Assembly: GCF_045762675.1 (NCBI RefSeq)
Contig: NZ_JBJDLK010000002.1
Location: 310,001-374,000, forward strand
DNA: 64,000 bases
Direction of reading: 5' to 3'
Source of the DNA: Elizabethkingia meningoseptica_A
GTDB taxonomy: Bacteria > Bacteroidota > Bacteroidia > Flavobacteriales > Weeksellaceae
Shown here: positions 1-9,241 of the stretch, piece by piece
Layout of the letters: each line of letters begins with the position of its first letter
How positions within the stretch are numbered: the first letter of the stretch is position 1
Program-made: the position numbers and the translations under genes
The notes under the pieces: model-generated
The model's input: the letters and a program-made list of their open reading frames with translations, nothing else
What the model was told of the DNA's origin: nothing
Database searches by the model: none

Positions 1-1
1 A

Positions 2-2461
2 CAACAAAAAGTAGCCGTATCAGGTAAAATAACTGATAAGAACGGCGCTGCGGTACCTTATGCATCTATAACTTTTGCCAACAAAGCAGACAAAGCTTTA
101 TCTGATGGAAGCATGACAGGTGACACCGGTACTTATTCTCTGAATTTGACGCCCGGAACCTACATCATAGAAATTGATGCTCCAGGTTTTAAGAAAACTT
201 CTGTTGAAAAAACAGTTACAGCACCGGGTAGTTTGGGTGCTATCCAAATTACTGCTCTACAGGGGCAAGCTGCTATAGATAGTAAAACTCAGAATATCCA
301 GGGGGTTACCATTACTGCCCAAAGTACAAAACCTTATAAGGTTGAGCTGGATAAGAAAACATATGATGTTAAAAGTGACCTTACAGCAATAGGGGGAAAT
401 TTACAGGATGTTTTAACAAACGTTCCTTCAGTGGCTGTAGATCCGGACGGAACAGTTTCCATGAGAGGAAGCAGTAATGTAAGATTCTTAGTAAATGGTA
501 AGCCATCTGCTCTTTTAGGAATTGACGCCGGAGCAAATGCATTACAGGCTATCCCAGCTGACCAGATCGACAGAATTGAAGTCATTACCAATCCTTCTGC
601 TAAATACGATGCTGCTGGTACTGCCGGTATTCTGAATATTATATTAAAGAAAAACTCGAAGCTTGGTTTTAACGGAAGTGTTATTGGTGCAATGGGATAT
701 TTACCAAAAACCAATTTAAATACTAATCTGAGCTGGAAAAAAGGTAAAGTTTCATGGTTTCTGAACGGTGGCGGAGGCTATATGGAAAGCAAAAATAAAA
801 ATAGCAATACAACGACTTACTCTTCAGGCGATCTTCTTACCAGTAACCAAAATTCTACAGGAAAAAGTAAGAATGATACTTATAATGCTTCTACCGGATT
901 GGTATATGATATTACAGACAGAACATCTGTTAATGCCAGCGGTACAGTAAGATATTTTGACGGAACCAGCAATACACCTATATTTTATACCGATAATTAC
1001 AATAACGGAACAACTGTAAATTCATCCCGTTATAGCAATGGAAATAATAACAGTTTAGGATTCCAGGGAGATTTTGGCTTAGATCATAAATTTAATGATA
1101 AGGGGCAGAATATTTCATTATCCTTAAGCCTGCAAAGAAACCGAATGTCGAATAATAATGACGTTACAGGTTATACGGGAAATACGTTCACGCTTAGTAA
1201 TATCATCAACAGCAAAACAGTAAACAAATCATTAGTCGGGAAAATCGATTATGAATTACCGATTGGTGAAAAATCTATGTTCAATGCCGGATACAAATTA
1301 GATCATAATAAAAACGATTATAATTATCTGGTGCAGCAAAAAGATGCAGGAGATACGGATTATCATGTTTTAGATGATTATACAGGAATCACTCACTACA
1401 CTGAAACTTTCAATGCTTTTTATTTACAGTTCAAAAGTAAAATTGGTGCATTTGGATATCAGGTGGGTGTAAGAGATGAATATTCAAGCATTAAGATTGA
1501 TTACCCTGTAAAGGATTCACAAAATCAACTTTGGAAAAATGATAATAAGACTAAAAATTACAACAATATTTTCCCAAGTGTATTTTTAAGTTATGATATC
1601 TCCAAAAACAATCAGTTCTTATTAAACTATTCACGAAGAATCGACAGACCAAGATCATTTTTCCTGATTCCGTTTATGTCCTATAATGATCCTAAAAACA
1701 TATTTAGAGGGAACCCGGATCTGAACCCTTCTTATATTGATTCATTTGAGTTGGGTTACAACCTTTCTAACAATAAGTTTACATTAAACCCTACCATTTA
1801 TTACAGAAATGAAAAGGATAATGTACAAATGCTGGTGGCTCCTAATCCGAATGATACCACATCATTTACTTCCTCTCCTATTAATGTGGGACAAGACCAG
1901 AGATATGGTTTAGAAATCAACGGAAACTATAATCCTTTTAAATGGTGGCAATTAATGGGAAGTATTGATATTTTTGGTTATAAAACATCGGGAGATTATT
2001 TGTATAAAAACTATCCGGATCCGGTAACTGGCCAGCTTATTGATAAAAATTTCAATTATGACGGTAGCGGAATGTCTGCAAGAATAAGGTTATCAAATAC
2101 CTTTAAGATTGACAAAACATTTAGTTTCCAGGTACAGGCCAACTACAGAGGGGGACAAAAGAATGCAAGTACTGAACAAAAAGACATGTACTTTGTTAAT
2201 CTGGGAGCTACTAAAACAATCTGGAAAGGTGACGGAACTATCGCGTTCAATATTCAGGATATCTTTAATACCCGCTCCAGAGAAACGTTTGCATTTGGAC
2301 CAACCTACGTAAGAAACTCTTATATGCAGTGGCAGCCAAGACAGTTTTCACTATCTTTGACCTACCGTTTTAAACAAGGCGAAAAAGTTGATCAGCCTAA
2401 ACGGAAGAAAGATATCAATAACAATTACGAAGGTGGCGACGAGCAAGGTGGCCCGATGTAG
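2..2461 (+). CDS. TonB-dependent outer-membrane receptor, 5' end cut by window
   Basis: The frame is open from base 2, so the true start lies left of the window; the first ATG at 113 is internal. The visible part begins with a carboxypeptidase-regulatory-like beta-sandwich (about the first 70 codons, ending in a TYIIEIDAPGF-type strand). A plug domain follows (GNLQDVLTNVPSVAVD, SMRGSSNVRFLVNGK, QIDRIEVITNPSAKYDA). The rest is a long beta-barrel rich in Asn, Tyr and aromatic strands, as in the Bacteroidota 'outer membrane beta-barrel family' receptors that lack a SusD partner. It should import an unknown ligand across the outer membrane using TonB energy. The substrate cannot be told. The phosphatase lipoprotein starts 5 bp downstream and is probably cotranscribed. 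Confidence 0.9.
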   Translation, partial: QQKVAVSGKITDKNGAAVPYASITFANKADKALSDGSMTGDTGTYSLNLTPGTYIIEIDAPGFKKTSVEKTVTAPGSLGAIQITALQGQAAIDSKTQNIQGVTITAQSTKPYKVELDKKTYDVKSDLTAIGGNLQDVLTNVPSVAVDPDGTVSMRGSSNVRFLVNGKPSALLGIDAGANALQAIPADQIDRIEVITNPSAKYDAAGTAGILNIILKKNSKLGFNGSVIGAMGYLPKTNLNTNLSWKKGKVSWFLNGGGGYMESKNKNSNTTTYSSGDLLTSNQNSTGKSKNDTYNASTGLVYDITDRTSVNASGTVRYFDGTSNTPIFYTDNYNNGTTVNSSRYSNGNNNSLGFQGDFGLDHKFNDKGQNISLSLSLQRNRMSNNNDVTGYTGNTFTLSNIINSKTVNKSLVGKIDYELPIGEKSMFNAGYKLDHNKNDYNYLVQQKDAGDTDYHVLDDYTGITHYTETFNAFYLQFKSKIGAFGYQVGVRDEYSSIKIDYPVKDSQNQLWKNDNKTKNYNNIFPSVFLSYDISKNNQFLLNYSRRIDRPRSFFLIPFMSYNDPKNIFRGNPDLNPSYIDSFELGYNLSNNKFTLNPTIYYRNEKDNVQMLVAPNPNDTTSFTSSPINVGQDQRYGLEINGNYNPFKWWQLMGSIDIFGYKTSGDYLYKNYPDPVTGQLIDKNFNYDGSGMSARIRLSNTFKIDKTFSFQVQANYRGGQKNASTEQKDMYFVNLGATKTIWKGDGTIAFNIQDIFNTRSRETFAFGPTYVRNSYMQWQPRQFSLSLTYRFKQGEKVDQPKRKKDINNNYEGGDEQGGPM

Positions 2462-2466
2462 AAAAT

Positions 2467-3030
2467 ATGAAAAAAGCATTTGTTATTTTTTTGGCAGTCA
2501 GCGCATTGGCATGTACTTCCAGAAGCTTGAAAGGTCCCCGTCCTGAACACTGGGCTGAAAAAGTTACTGAAAAGCCTTTTCGCAATTTGTACAAAGTTAA
2601 CGACAGCATATACAGAAGTGAAAAGCCCGATAATACGGGCTTTCACTTTTTCCAGGATAAAAAGATGGCTTCCGTTCTAGACCTTAGACGTAAGCACAAA
2701 GACCTGTTAGCCGTTGAGGGAAGTTCGTATAAAGGGAATTTATACAGTATCCCGATGAAAACTTCACAGGTTTCCGATAAAGAAATTATAGCCGCTTTAC
2801 GGATACTAAAAACAGCTCCTAAACCTATTGTTGTGCATTGTGCACATGGAAGTGACCGAACAGGAGTTACAATCGCCATGTACCGCATTATCTTTCAGAA
2901 CTGGAATAAAGAACAGGCCATTGAAGAAATGAAACGCGGCAACTACAACTATCACTGGTTTTACCCAAGTTTAATTACTTATATAAGGAATGCAGATATA
3001 GAATCCATCAGAACACAAGTTCTCAAATAA
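2467..3030 (+). CDS. Dual-specificity/tyrosine phosphatase-like lipoprotein
   Basis: The 187-residue protein has a lipoprotein signal with Cys16 as the acylation site (SALAC). Residues ~120-135 hold the phosphatase loop HCAHGSDRTG, which matches the HCX5R signature with catalytic Cys125 and Arg131. The upstream region (IYRSEKP, SVLDLRR) resembles the start of the DSP/protein-tyrosine-phosphatase fold. A general-acid Asp cannot be assigned with certainty. As a lipoprotein it should act in the periplasm or at the cell surface, where phosphoprotein, phosphoinositide or phosphosugar substrates are possible. It starts 5 bp after the TonB-dependent receptor, suggesting an operon, but the functional link is unknown. 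Confidence 0.82.
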   Translation: MKKAFVIFLAVSALACTSRSLKGPRPEHWAEKVTEKPFRNLYKVNDSIYRSEKPDNTGFHFFQDKKMASVLDLRRKHKDLLAVEGSSYKGNLYSIPMKTSQVSDKEIIAALRILKTAPKPIVVHCAHGSDRTGVTIAMYRIIFQNWNKEQAIEEMKRGNYNYHWFYPSLITYIRNADIESIRTQVLK

Positions 3031-3271
3031 ACTCTGTCTTATTCGTTATACCTTTCCACTCTTGCCCTTCTTTTACCATATAGGATATATTTTTATAAGT
3101 ACAAACACGTGATGATACTTAACTGATGTGTAAAAATTTGTTTTTCTATTAGTCCATCTTATTCTTAGCCTGACTAAATAAATTATAAAATTTCATCACA
3201 AATATTTGTCCTGTGCTACTATGTTCTTTGATGGGTTTCCCATTCTGAACATCGTAAAATGCATATTTTTA

Positions 3272-3302
3272 TTTGTACTTATTCTAAATTAATTTATATT
3301 TG
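3272..3302 (+). promoter_or_regulatory. Bacteroidota-type promoter of the small protein gene
   Basis: TTTG at 3272-3275, a 19-bp spacer, then TATATTTG at 3295-3302, a full match to the TTTG-N19-TAnnTTTG consensus. Transcription would begin only a few bases past 3302, almost on the ATG at 3307, so the message may be leaderless. Confidence 0.6.
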
Positions 3303-3306
3303 CAAC

Positions 3307-3459
3307 ATGAAATCTACCATCATACCTTTCAGAATTGCACCATTGGCTCCGGCTTATATTCCTACCGAGGAAATGTATTGTGATAAAAAGAAATGTTGTA
3401 AAAAGTTCAAAAAGGGAAAGCGTTGTAAAAAATGCCCGGGCCGTTTGAAAATGGCTTAA
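3307..3459 (+). CDS. Small Cys/Lys-rich protein (50 aa)
   Basis: I do not recognise the family. From the ATG at 3307 it encodes 50 residues: a hydrophobic Pro/Ala N-terminal half (IIPFRIAPLAPAYIP) and a very basic C-terminal half with five cysteines, arranged CDKKKCCKKF then CKKC. An upstream in-frame ATG at 3259 exists, but the promoter at 3272-3302 lies inside that extension, so 3307 is preferred. The Cys pairs could bind a metal, or the basic tail could bind nucleic acid; both are guesses. The last 4 bp overlap the end of the convergent J-domain gene. Its perfect promoter makes it more credible than most ORFs of this size. Confidence 0.55.
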   Translation: MKSTIIPFRIAPLAPAYIPTEEMYCDKKKCCKKFKKGKRCKKCPGRLKMA

Positions 3460-4109
3460 TTTTTACTCATTAAGAAATAAATAATCACTAATATAATAGC
3501 TGCAATTGCTATTCCCCATTTTATATAGGCAGAAAGCTGAACTTCAGTTTCAGCAGCTTTACGTTCCGGAAGATCTTGCTGTTCTTCATTCTTAAACGGA
3601 AATTTTTCTCTTTCGTATTCCGATATTTCTGTAATCGTTATTCCGTGTGCAACCGTTTTATTCAGCAAAGTATTTGTAGCATTCAGGATCAACTGAAATT
3701 TTCCTTCCTCAGTAAAATCAGTTACGGTTATTTTCTTTTCACCATAAGCTTTTTCTAATCCAAACGGATGGATTTTTACCACATCTGCATCGAATGTCTG
3801 CCAGGTAATAATAACTTCCTCTCCTTTTACCACCCGGATTTTATTGGCATGAAAAGATTTAATACGCGGCGGAAGATTAGACTTTACGCTTTTTTGTTCA
3901 AGACTCAGAAGATGATCATAAGTTATTCTCCTGTCTTCGTCATTCAGTGTATTATAAGCTTCCTGTACTTCTCTGAAACGACTCTCAAAAAAAGGATCGT
4001 TTTCACTTTTATCGGGATGATATTTTAAAGATAATTTACGATAAGCCTTCCTGATGTCCTCCTCAGAAGCATCATAAGGAATACCAAGAAAGTAATAATA
4101 GTCTTTCAC
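3456..4109 (-). CDS. J-domain (DnaJ-like) protein with C-terminal membrane anchor
   Basis: Residues 1-68 form a J domain with the HPD motif at residues 31-33 (YHPDK), which stimulates the ATPase of an Hsp70 (DnaK). DnaJ's Gly/Phe, zinc-finger and substrate domains are absent. Residues ~80-160 look like a beta-sandwich (IKSFHANKIRVVKGEEVIITWQ), resembling an Ig-like or fibronectin-like module. A hydrophobic helix (WGIAIAAIILVIIYFLM) lies within 5 residues of the C-terminus, so the protein is probably tail-anchored with its J domain in the cytoplasm. It may recruit DnaK to the inner membrane. No chaperone genes are adjacent. Confidence 0.85.
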   Translation of the reverse strand: MKDYYYFLGIPYDASEEDIRKAYRKLSLKYHPDKSENDPFFESRFREVQEAYNTLNDEDRRITYDHLLSLEQKSVKSNLPPRIKSFHANKIRVVKGEEVIITWQTFDADVVKIHPFGLEKAYGEKKITVTDFTEEGKFQLILNATNTLLNKTVAHGITITEISEYEREKFPFKNEEQQDLPERKAAETEVQLSAYIKWGIAIAAIILVIIYFLMSKN

Positions 4110-4281
4110 AAAAGAAGATTGTGAAACAAAAATAAGGATTTATTTCCCGATACGGCTAATGTAATATAAAAAGCTGATACTCATTTTTTCAGTTTTTTGA
4201 AATTAAACTTTATAGAAATTATCTCTCCATCAAAACAAAGAACGAAAAGTAAAATCCTTTCCGTTCTCCGTCTTATATTGT

Positions 4282-6279
4282 TTATTTATTAAAATTCTTG
4301 GCAAAGAAACCTAACATGGATTTATACAATTCCAGTCTGTTTGGTTCTTTTCCAAATCCGTGTCCTTCATCGTATTTTACCATATAAGGAACGTCGAAGC
4401 CTTTTGCACGCAGCGCTTTCACAATCTGATCCGACTCGTTAATATTAACCCTCGGGTCATTAGCTCCCTGTACTACAAATAACGGCTTCTTAATTTTATC
4501 AATTTGAAATACCGGAGATACTTCTTTTGCAATTTTTGCTTCTTCAGGGTTATCCAGATCATACCAGATTTGTTTTACCATTTCTTTATAAGGTTTCCAG
4601 TATTCCGGGAACGAATCAAAAAAGGTAAAGATATTGGATACACCTACATAGTCCACACCACAGCTGTATAAGTCCGGTGTTTTAATCAACCCCATTAGGG
4701 TAGCATAACCGCCATGGCTTCCGCCATAAATTGCAATTTTATCTTTATCTACCCAGCCTTGTGCAATGGCATATTTTACACCATCCTCCACATCGTCCAT
4801 TGCTTTTCTGCCGATCTGTTTATAACCTGATTTCTGAAACTCCTTTCCATAGCCGCCGGAAATTCTGAAGTTTACCTGTAATGTTGCATAACCTCTGCTC
4901 GCAAACAATTGCGTTTCAGGATTGAATCCCCAACTGTCGCGTATTCCTTGCGGACCACCGTGAGGATTAACAATAAGCGGAACTTTCTTACCTTGTAAGG
5001 CAGCTTTTGGCAGGGTAATATAACCATGAATAGTAACACCGTCTCTGCTCTTAAATGTAATCGGTCTCATCTCTGCCATATCCTCAGATTTCAGTTGAGG
5101 CATCAGGTCATAGAGAAGTGTTGTTTTCTTTGTTTTCGTATCATACTCGTAATAAGTTCCGTATAGTTTGTCACTGCTCACAATAACCAGAAGTTTATTA
5201 TCATTGTCATCTGCGGAGACCACAGAAAACTCTTTATCTTTAAATTCAGATTTTAACTGTGCATCAATGGCCTTGTAAAGTTTACTCACCGGAATGGTTT
5301 CGTTCTTCTCTCCTTCATAATTGATATAATCCAGTTCGTAGTTTCTGTTTTTACCGGCAAGACTTAAAGAACTTACATCGTATACAGGATTAGAATAGAT
5401 CTCTTTTATCACTGCATTTTTTTTGAAATCATAAAGCACAATTCTTGCTTTGTCGCTGTCCAGATTGGTCACCACATAAGCTTCGTCTTTATTTTTAGAG
5501 CTTTCATTAAAATCAATAATACTAAAAGTATCCGACCAGTCTGTTTTTTTAACAAGATCGAATTTACCGGTTTGCAGATTCTTATAATAAGTGTGGGTGG
5601 TTAATCCGTTTACCAGAACGGTATAGCCTCTTAAATTTCCGTCTTTATCAAAAATAAAATTATCTATAGGATTCTTTGGATCTTTATTCTCAAAAAGCTG
5701 TGTTGATTCTCCGGTAACAAAGTTGATTTTATAAGGCTCAAAAATCTGTTTGTTATTTTTATTCATCGTAACGACAACATAATCTGTATCTTTCACCAGA
5801 TTTACAGAACCTATCTTAACTCCATCAAAAGGGGTTAAATCCTTAAGATTTTTACCATCCGGATCTACAGCATACAAATGCAGATTTTCATTTCCGCCTT
5901 TATCCTTGGTAAAGAAAAGTCGTTTTTTACTCAACCAGCCGTAGCTTCGGATCAGGTCATCCTGCTCTTCAATGGCTTTGGTTATTTTATTGTTTTTTAA
6001 GTCCTTTACATACACGTGATTCTTAGCCTCCTTATCTTTTTCTTTATAAGAAAGGAACTGTCCGTCCGGAGAAATTTTAAACTGAGAAGCTTTAGGTCTC
6101 ATAAAGTAATCTTCAACTTTGTATTTGAAATTACCTTTATCGTAGGATACAAGCTGTTCCAAGCTTGCCTTGGATGACGGAAGTGTAGCATCTCCCGGTA
6201 GTTTGGCACTTTGAGCATTAATCATAACTGCTGTTAATACAACCTGAGCGGCTGCAAAAAATTTAGATTGAGAGTTCAT
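4282..6279 (-). CDS. S9 family serine peptidase (prolyl oligopeptidase/DPP-like), secreted
   Basis: The 665-residue protein has an N-terminal signal peptide (SKFFAAAQVVLTAVMINAQ). A beta-propeller occupies roughly residues 45-410, followed by a C-terminal alpha/beta-hydrolase domain. The nucleophile elbow is IYGGSHGGYAT with catalytic Ser at about 521. The catalytic Asp lies in QGANDPRVN and the His in DEGHGFG, so the triad is complete. S9 enzymes cleave short peptides, often after Pro or Ala; the exact specificity is not readable here. It probably works in the periplasm on imported peptides. The gene appears monocistronic, and I see no clear promoter match directly upstream. Confidence 0.92.
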   Translation of the reverse strand: MNSQSKFFAAAQVVLTAVMINAQSAKLPGDATLPSSKASLEQLVSYDKGNFKYKVEDYFMRPKASQFKISPDGQFLSYKEKDKEAKNHVYVKDLKNNKITKAIEEQDDLIRSYGWLSKKRLFFTKDKGGNENLHLYAVDPDGKNLKDLTPFDGVKIGSVNLVKDTDYVVVTMNKNNKQIFEPYKINFVTGESTQLFENKDPKNPIDNFIFDKDGNLRGYTVLVNGLTTHTYYKNLQTGKFDLVKKTDWSDTFSIIDFNESSKNKDEAYVVTNLDSDKARIVLYDFKKNAVIKEIYSNPVYDVSSLSLAGKNRNYELDYINYEGEKNETIPVSKLYKAIDAQLKSEFKDKEFSVVSADDNDNKLLVIVSSDKLYGTYYEYDTKTKKTTLLYDLMPQLKSEDMAEMRPITFKSRDGVTIHGYITLPKAALQGKKVPLIVNPHGGPQGIRDSWGFNPETQLFASRGYATLQVNFRISGGYGKEFQKSGYKQIGRKAMDDVEDGVKYAIAQGWVDKDKIAIYGGSHGGYATLMGLIKTPDLYSCGVDYVGVSNIFTFFDSFPEYWKPYKEMVKQIWYDLDNPEEAKIAKEVSPVFQIDKIKKPLFVVQGANDPRVNINESDQIVKALRAKGFDVPYMVKYDEGHGFGKEPNRLELYKSMLGFFAKNFNK

Positions 6280-6384
6280 AATAGTGTTTTAGAGATTTGC
6301 AATAACAAAAACGAAACGCTGTTTAATATATAAGACTACCCAACACCATAAAATGTTACATTAACTTTTAATTTTATTTAAATT

Positions 6385-6843
6385 TTATTGTAAAAAAATT
6401 CCAAAATACCATGTCCAGGCAATCAGAATAATTTGCATTAATACACGTTCTTTATACAGATATTTCATACCGGGACCTGTATAATCCGCTTTAAAAATAT
6501 TGATATTTTTCTTTGATGAGTTCACGTTTGCCATGAAAACCAGAACATAAAAAACAATTAATAATATTGCTGTTATTTCTCTTATGGCTGGTATCATTAA
6601 TCCTATGCCGGCCGCTATTTCCAGTATTCCGGTAAAATATACCCAAAACATTTTAAAAGGAATAAAATCAGGAATCATCATAGCCATTCCTTTTTGGAAT
6701 TTAAAATGAGAAAATCCGGTAAAGATTATAAATACACACATTCCCAGATTCCCGGAAAACAGCCAGTTCCATTCTCCCTGAATCAGTTTAGTTCCAATGA
6801 GAGCCAGAATAAATACGCCAAAAAGTATGGATAATAATTTCAT
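6385..6843 (-). CDS. DoxX-like integral membrane protein
   Basis: The 152-residue protein has four predicted membrane helices (near residues 4-20, 34-45, 68-86 and 88-105) and a further hydrophobic C-terminal segment. The order of helices and the central PFKMFWVYFTGILEIAAGIGLMIP segment resemble DoxX/DUF-type quinone-associated membrane proteins. The stop codon of the upstream SRPBCC gene abuts its start (6844/6843), so the two are almost certainly translated from one mRNA. No enzymatic activity is established for this branch of the family. Confident as a membrane protein, moderate for the family. Confidence 0.8.
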   Translation of the reverse strand: MKLLSILFGVFILALIGTKLIQGEWNWLFSGNLGMCVFIIFTGFSHFKFQKGMAMMIPDFIPFKMFWVYFTGILEIAAGIGLMIPAIREITAILLIVFYVLVFMANVNSSKKNINIFKADYTGPGMKYLYKERVLMQIILIAWTWYFGIFLQ

Positions 6844-7281
6844 TTATTTCTCTGCTAATTCCTTCACTATGTTTAGTCCCTTAATAAATCCCTGGTTCAG
6901 GTGATCTTTCCATTCTGCATCTACCTGTACTTCAACATGAAGTTTGGTTTTATCCCCGATATCTGTTAAAAAATATTTTTCCTGAGCACCACTCCATTCT
7001 ACAACATCTTTACTGTGGAGGTCTTCAACACCATTTTGTATCATCCCCAAATGTTTGAATATTATCTGATGTGGTTCATCCAGACGATCAATAGTAGAAA
7101 CCATCCCGTCTCCTTTACTATTTACAAATAATGTTCTGCCATTCACTTTCCAATCCGATTGCATCGTCGAATCCGGGCTAAAAAATTTTGTCCATTCTTT
7201 ATAACTGTCTTCATTCCACAAAATATTCCACACTTTTTGTTGTGGAGCATTGATTTCGATATTATAAGATAAAGTCTCCAT
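6844..7281 (-). CDS. SRPBCC/AHSA1-like ligand-binding protein
   Basis: The 145 residues fit the START/Bet v 1 (SRPBCC) fold. The N-terminal strand YNIEINAPQQKVWNILWNEDSYKEWTKFF is the typical AHSA1-type opening, and the last residues form the long C-terminal helix (HLNQGFIKGLNIVKELAEK). Members bind hydrophobic ligands or act as small cytoplasmic chaperone-like proteins, and their ligands are mostly unknown. It abuts the DoxX-like gene at 6843, and both follow a 141-bp gap from the VOC gene at 7423. Confidence 0.85.
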   Translation of the reverse strand: METLSYNIEINAPQQKVWNILWNEDSYKEWTKFFSPDSTMQSDWKVNGRTLFVNSKGDGMVSTIDRLDEPHQIIFKHLGMIQNGVEDLHSKDVVEWSGAQEKYFLTDIGDKTKLHVEVQVDAEWKDHLNQGFIKGLNIVKELAEK

Positions 7282-7422
7282 ATTATATATAATTTTGTAA
7301 TTAATAAATGATGATTGATAAATGATTACACTGTTATATTGCTATATTATTACATTAACCAGAAGTTATGACTAATCATTCTTCTACCATGTTTCTCATA
7401 TCTTTGGTCTTGGCTCTTATCA

Positions 7423-8277
7423 TTATGACCGATAAGCCTCTTCAAGATCAGCAATTACAATCTTTTGCATTTTCAGCATAGCCTGAAAAATCTTCTGCGA
7501 TTTTTCGGGATCAGAATCATTCATCAGCTCAATAAGACGCTTAGGAACAATCTGCCAGCTTACCCCATAAGGGTCTTTTAGCCAGCCACACATGCTTTCC
7601 CTGCCTCCGCCTGAAATTAAGGAGTTCCAGAAGTGATCGGTTTCCTGCTGATCATCTGTCATTACTACCAGAGATATTCCTTCGCTGAAGTCAAACTGAT
7701 GATCAAAAGACGAATCCATGCAATGCATCGTGTAATTATTAATTACAAACTGGGCATGCTGAATATTTTCCGGAATTTCTCCGTTTTCACCTCCTTCTTT
7801 ATACTTCATAATTCCTTCAATTTTTGAATTTGGGAATATACCGGTATAGAACTCCATAGCTTCCATGGCTTTTCCATTGTTCTGATGCATGAACATTAAA
7901 GTCGGTACTATACGCTGTTCCTGCATTTCCCCGAAGTAAAGCTGCCATGTGGTACCGTATTTATCTTTCAGCCAGCCGTATTTTTTACTCCACGGATAAG
8001 AGTCCAGAGCCATGAGTACCATCCCCCCTTCTGATAACATATCCCAGTATTTTTGAACTTCATTTTCAGATGCACAATTAACCAGAAATGATATAGACGG
8101 ATTTTTTTCAAAATGAGGCCCCGCATCCAAAAGCATTAACTTTTGACCAAATAATTCTATATTCTGTACCATAGGAGTATCTGCCGTTACTTTACCATCA
8201 AATACCTGACAATAAAATGCAGCTGATTCTTTTGCGTTTCCATCGCACCAAAGGCATGGAAAAATATCATTATTCAT
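7423..8277 (-). CDS. VOC-superfamily protein with two PhnB-like domains
   Basis: The 284-residue protein is an internal duplication. Residues ~4-120 and ~130-255 each carry a PhnB/3-demethylubiquinone-type VOC module. Each half starts with FPCLWCDGNAKESAAFYCQVF or TLMFMHQNNGKAMEAMEFY and ends with KYGTTWQLYFG or PYGVSWQIVPK. A C-terminal helix (MNDSDPEKSQKIFQAMLKMQK) is typical for the longer PhnB-like proteins. VOC proteins bind a metal or small molecule in a beta-alpha-beta-beta-beta cup, but no substrate can be named here. It is 15 bp from the next SRPBCC gene, within a same-strand cluster. Confidence 0.85.
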   Translation of the reverse strand: MNNDIFPCLWCDGNAKESAAFYCQVFDGKVTADTPMVQNIELFGQKLMLLDAGPHFEKNPSISFLVNCASENEVQKYWDMLSEGGMVLMALDSYPWSKKYGWLKDKYGTTWQLYFGEMQEQRIVPTLMFMHQNNGKAMEAMEFYTGIFPNSKIEGIMKYKEGGENGEIPENIQHAQFVINNYTMHCMDSSFDHQFDFSEGISLVVMTDDQQETDHFWNSLISGGGRESMCGWLKDPYGVSWQIVPKRLIELMNDSDPEKSQKIFQAMLKMQKIVIADLEEAYRS

Positions 8278-8292
8278 AAGACTTAAAATTAA

Positions 8293-8703
8293 TTAGTTGG
8301 CTTCTGTATAATTTTTAAAACTATTTAAGATGGCATTCCATCCATCTTTTTGCATATCCAAGGGGTTTTCCGCTTCAGGGTCAAAAACGGTTGTGATTTT
8401 TGTTCCGCTAGCATTTTCTTCAAATGTTGTTGCAACTTTTCTTCCGTCCGCCATATGATATTTAATTAGTTTATTTGGTGAAACCTCATCATAAGTTCCC
8501 TCGAAATTGAATCCGAAACTTCCGTCTCTGGCTTCCATTCTGTTATTAAATTTCCCGCCTACCCTAAGGTCATTTTCAGAAGAAGGGCAGCACCAGCTTT
8601 CATGTGCAAAATTCCATTGGGTAATATGCTCCGGCTGATTAAAATAATTCCATACTTTTTCTACCGGTGCCTGTATTGTTGTTTCTATTGTGATTGGTTC
8701 CAT
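8293..8703 (-). CDS. SRPBCC/AHSA1-like protein
   Basis: The 136-residue protein opens with TIETTIQAPVEKVWNYFNQPEHITQWNFA, the standard first strand and helix of the AHSA1 branch of the SRPBCC fold. It ends with a C-terminal helix (DGWNAILNSFKNYTEAN). Internal strands include GGKFNNRMEARDGSFGFNFEGTY. It probably binds a small hydrophobic ligand in the cytoplasm; the ligand is unknown. It directly precedes the double-VOC gene by 15 bp, so the two are likely cotranscribed. A similar VOC-SRPBCC pairing recurs at 26708-27504. Confidence 0.86.
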   Translation of the reverse strand: MEPITIETTIQAPVEKVWNYFNQPEHITQWNFAHESWCCPSSENDLRVGGKFNNRMEARDGSFGFNFEGTYDEVSPNKLIKYHMADGRKVATTFEENASGTKITTVFDPEAENPLDMQKDGWNAILNSFKNYTEAN

Positions 8704-8756
8704 ATTTTATGCATTAAGACTTATTGGTTTAAATTTCTGTAACTAAGATAATGAAT

Positions 8757-8782
8757 AAAAAGGCAGATTGCTCTGCCCCTTA
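8757..8782 (-). terminator. Terminator hairpin after the 8783-9223 gene
   Basis: GGCAGA at 8761-8766 pairs with TCTGCC at 8772-8777, and on the minus strand a T-rich run follows. It lies directly after the stop codon of the upstream VOC gene, so it separates that unit from the SRPBCC gene. Confidence 0.55.
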
Positions 8783-9223
8783 TTATTTGTTTTCGTAACC
8801 TTGATCTTTACTGTAATTGATCATCCATTTCACATCAAACTTATCAGTGAAACAGCCAAAATAATCTCCCCAGAACTGGTCTTCCAGAGGCATTTCTATT
8901 GTTCCGCCTTCAGAAAGTCCTTTGAAAAGCCTGTCAGCCTCTTCTCGGGATTCCGGGAAAATAGAAACATAATTGTTATTTCCCAGCTGCAGACTTTGTC
9001 CAAATTCCGGAACAATATCCGAAGCCATTAGCATATCTCCTCCTACTGGCAATGCAATATGCATCACTCTGTTTTTAGCTTCTTCGGATAGATTTTCAGT
9101 TCCCGGTGCATTTCCCATTTTGTGAACTTCTCCATGGAATTCACCTCCGAAAACAGATTTGTAAAAATTGAAAGCTTCTTCTGCTTTACCATCAAAATTA
9201 AGGTACGGATTTAGTTTAGGCAT
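8783..9223 (-). CDS. PhnB-like VOC protein
   Basis: The 146-residue single VOC domain starts with KLNPYLNFDGKAEEAFNFYKSVFGGEF and ends with FGCFTDKFDVKWMINYSK, the standard PhnB/YjdN layout. The central MHIALPVGGDMLMASD strand is also typical. Family members bind small ligands, and this subfamily is usually of unknown function. It lies 18 bp downstream of the alpha/beta hydrolase gene on the same strand, and ends at a small terminator. It is about the usual length with no sign of damage. Confidence 0.87.
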   Translation of the reverse strand: MPKLNPYLNFDGKAEEAFNFYKSVFGGEFHGEVHKMGNAPGTENLSEEAKNRVMHIALPVGGDMLMASDIVPEFGQSLQLGNNNYVSIFPESREEADRLFKGLSEGGTIEMPLEDQFWGDYFGCFTDKFDVKWMINYSKDQGYENK

Positions 9224-9241
9224 GATAATAAAATTTAAGAG

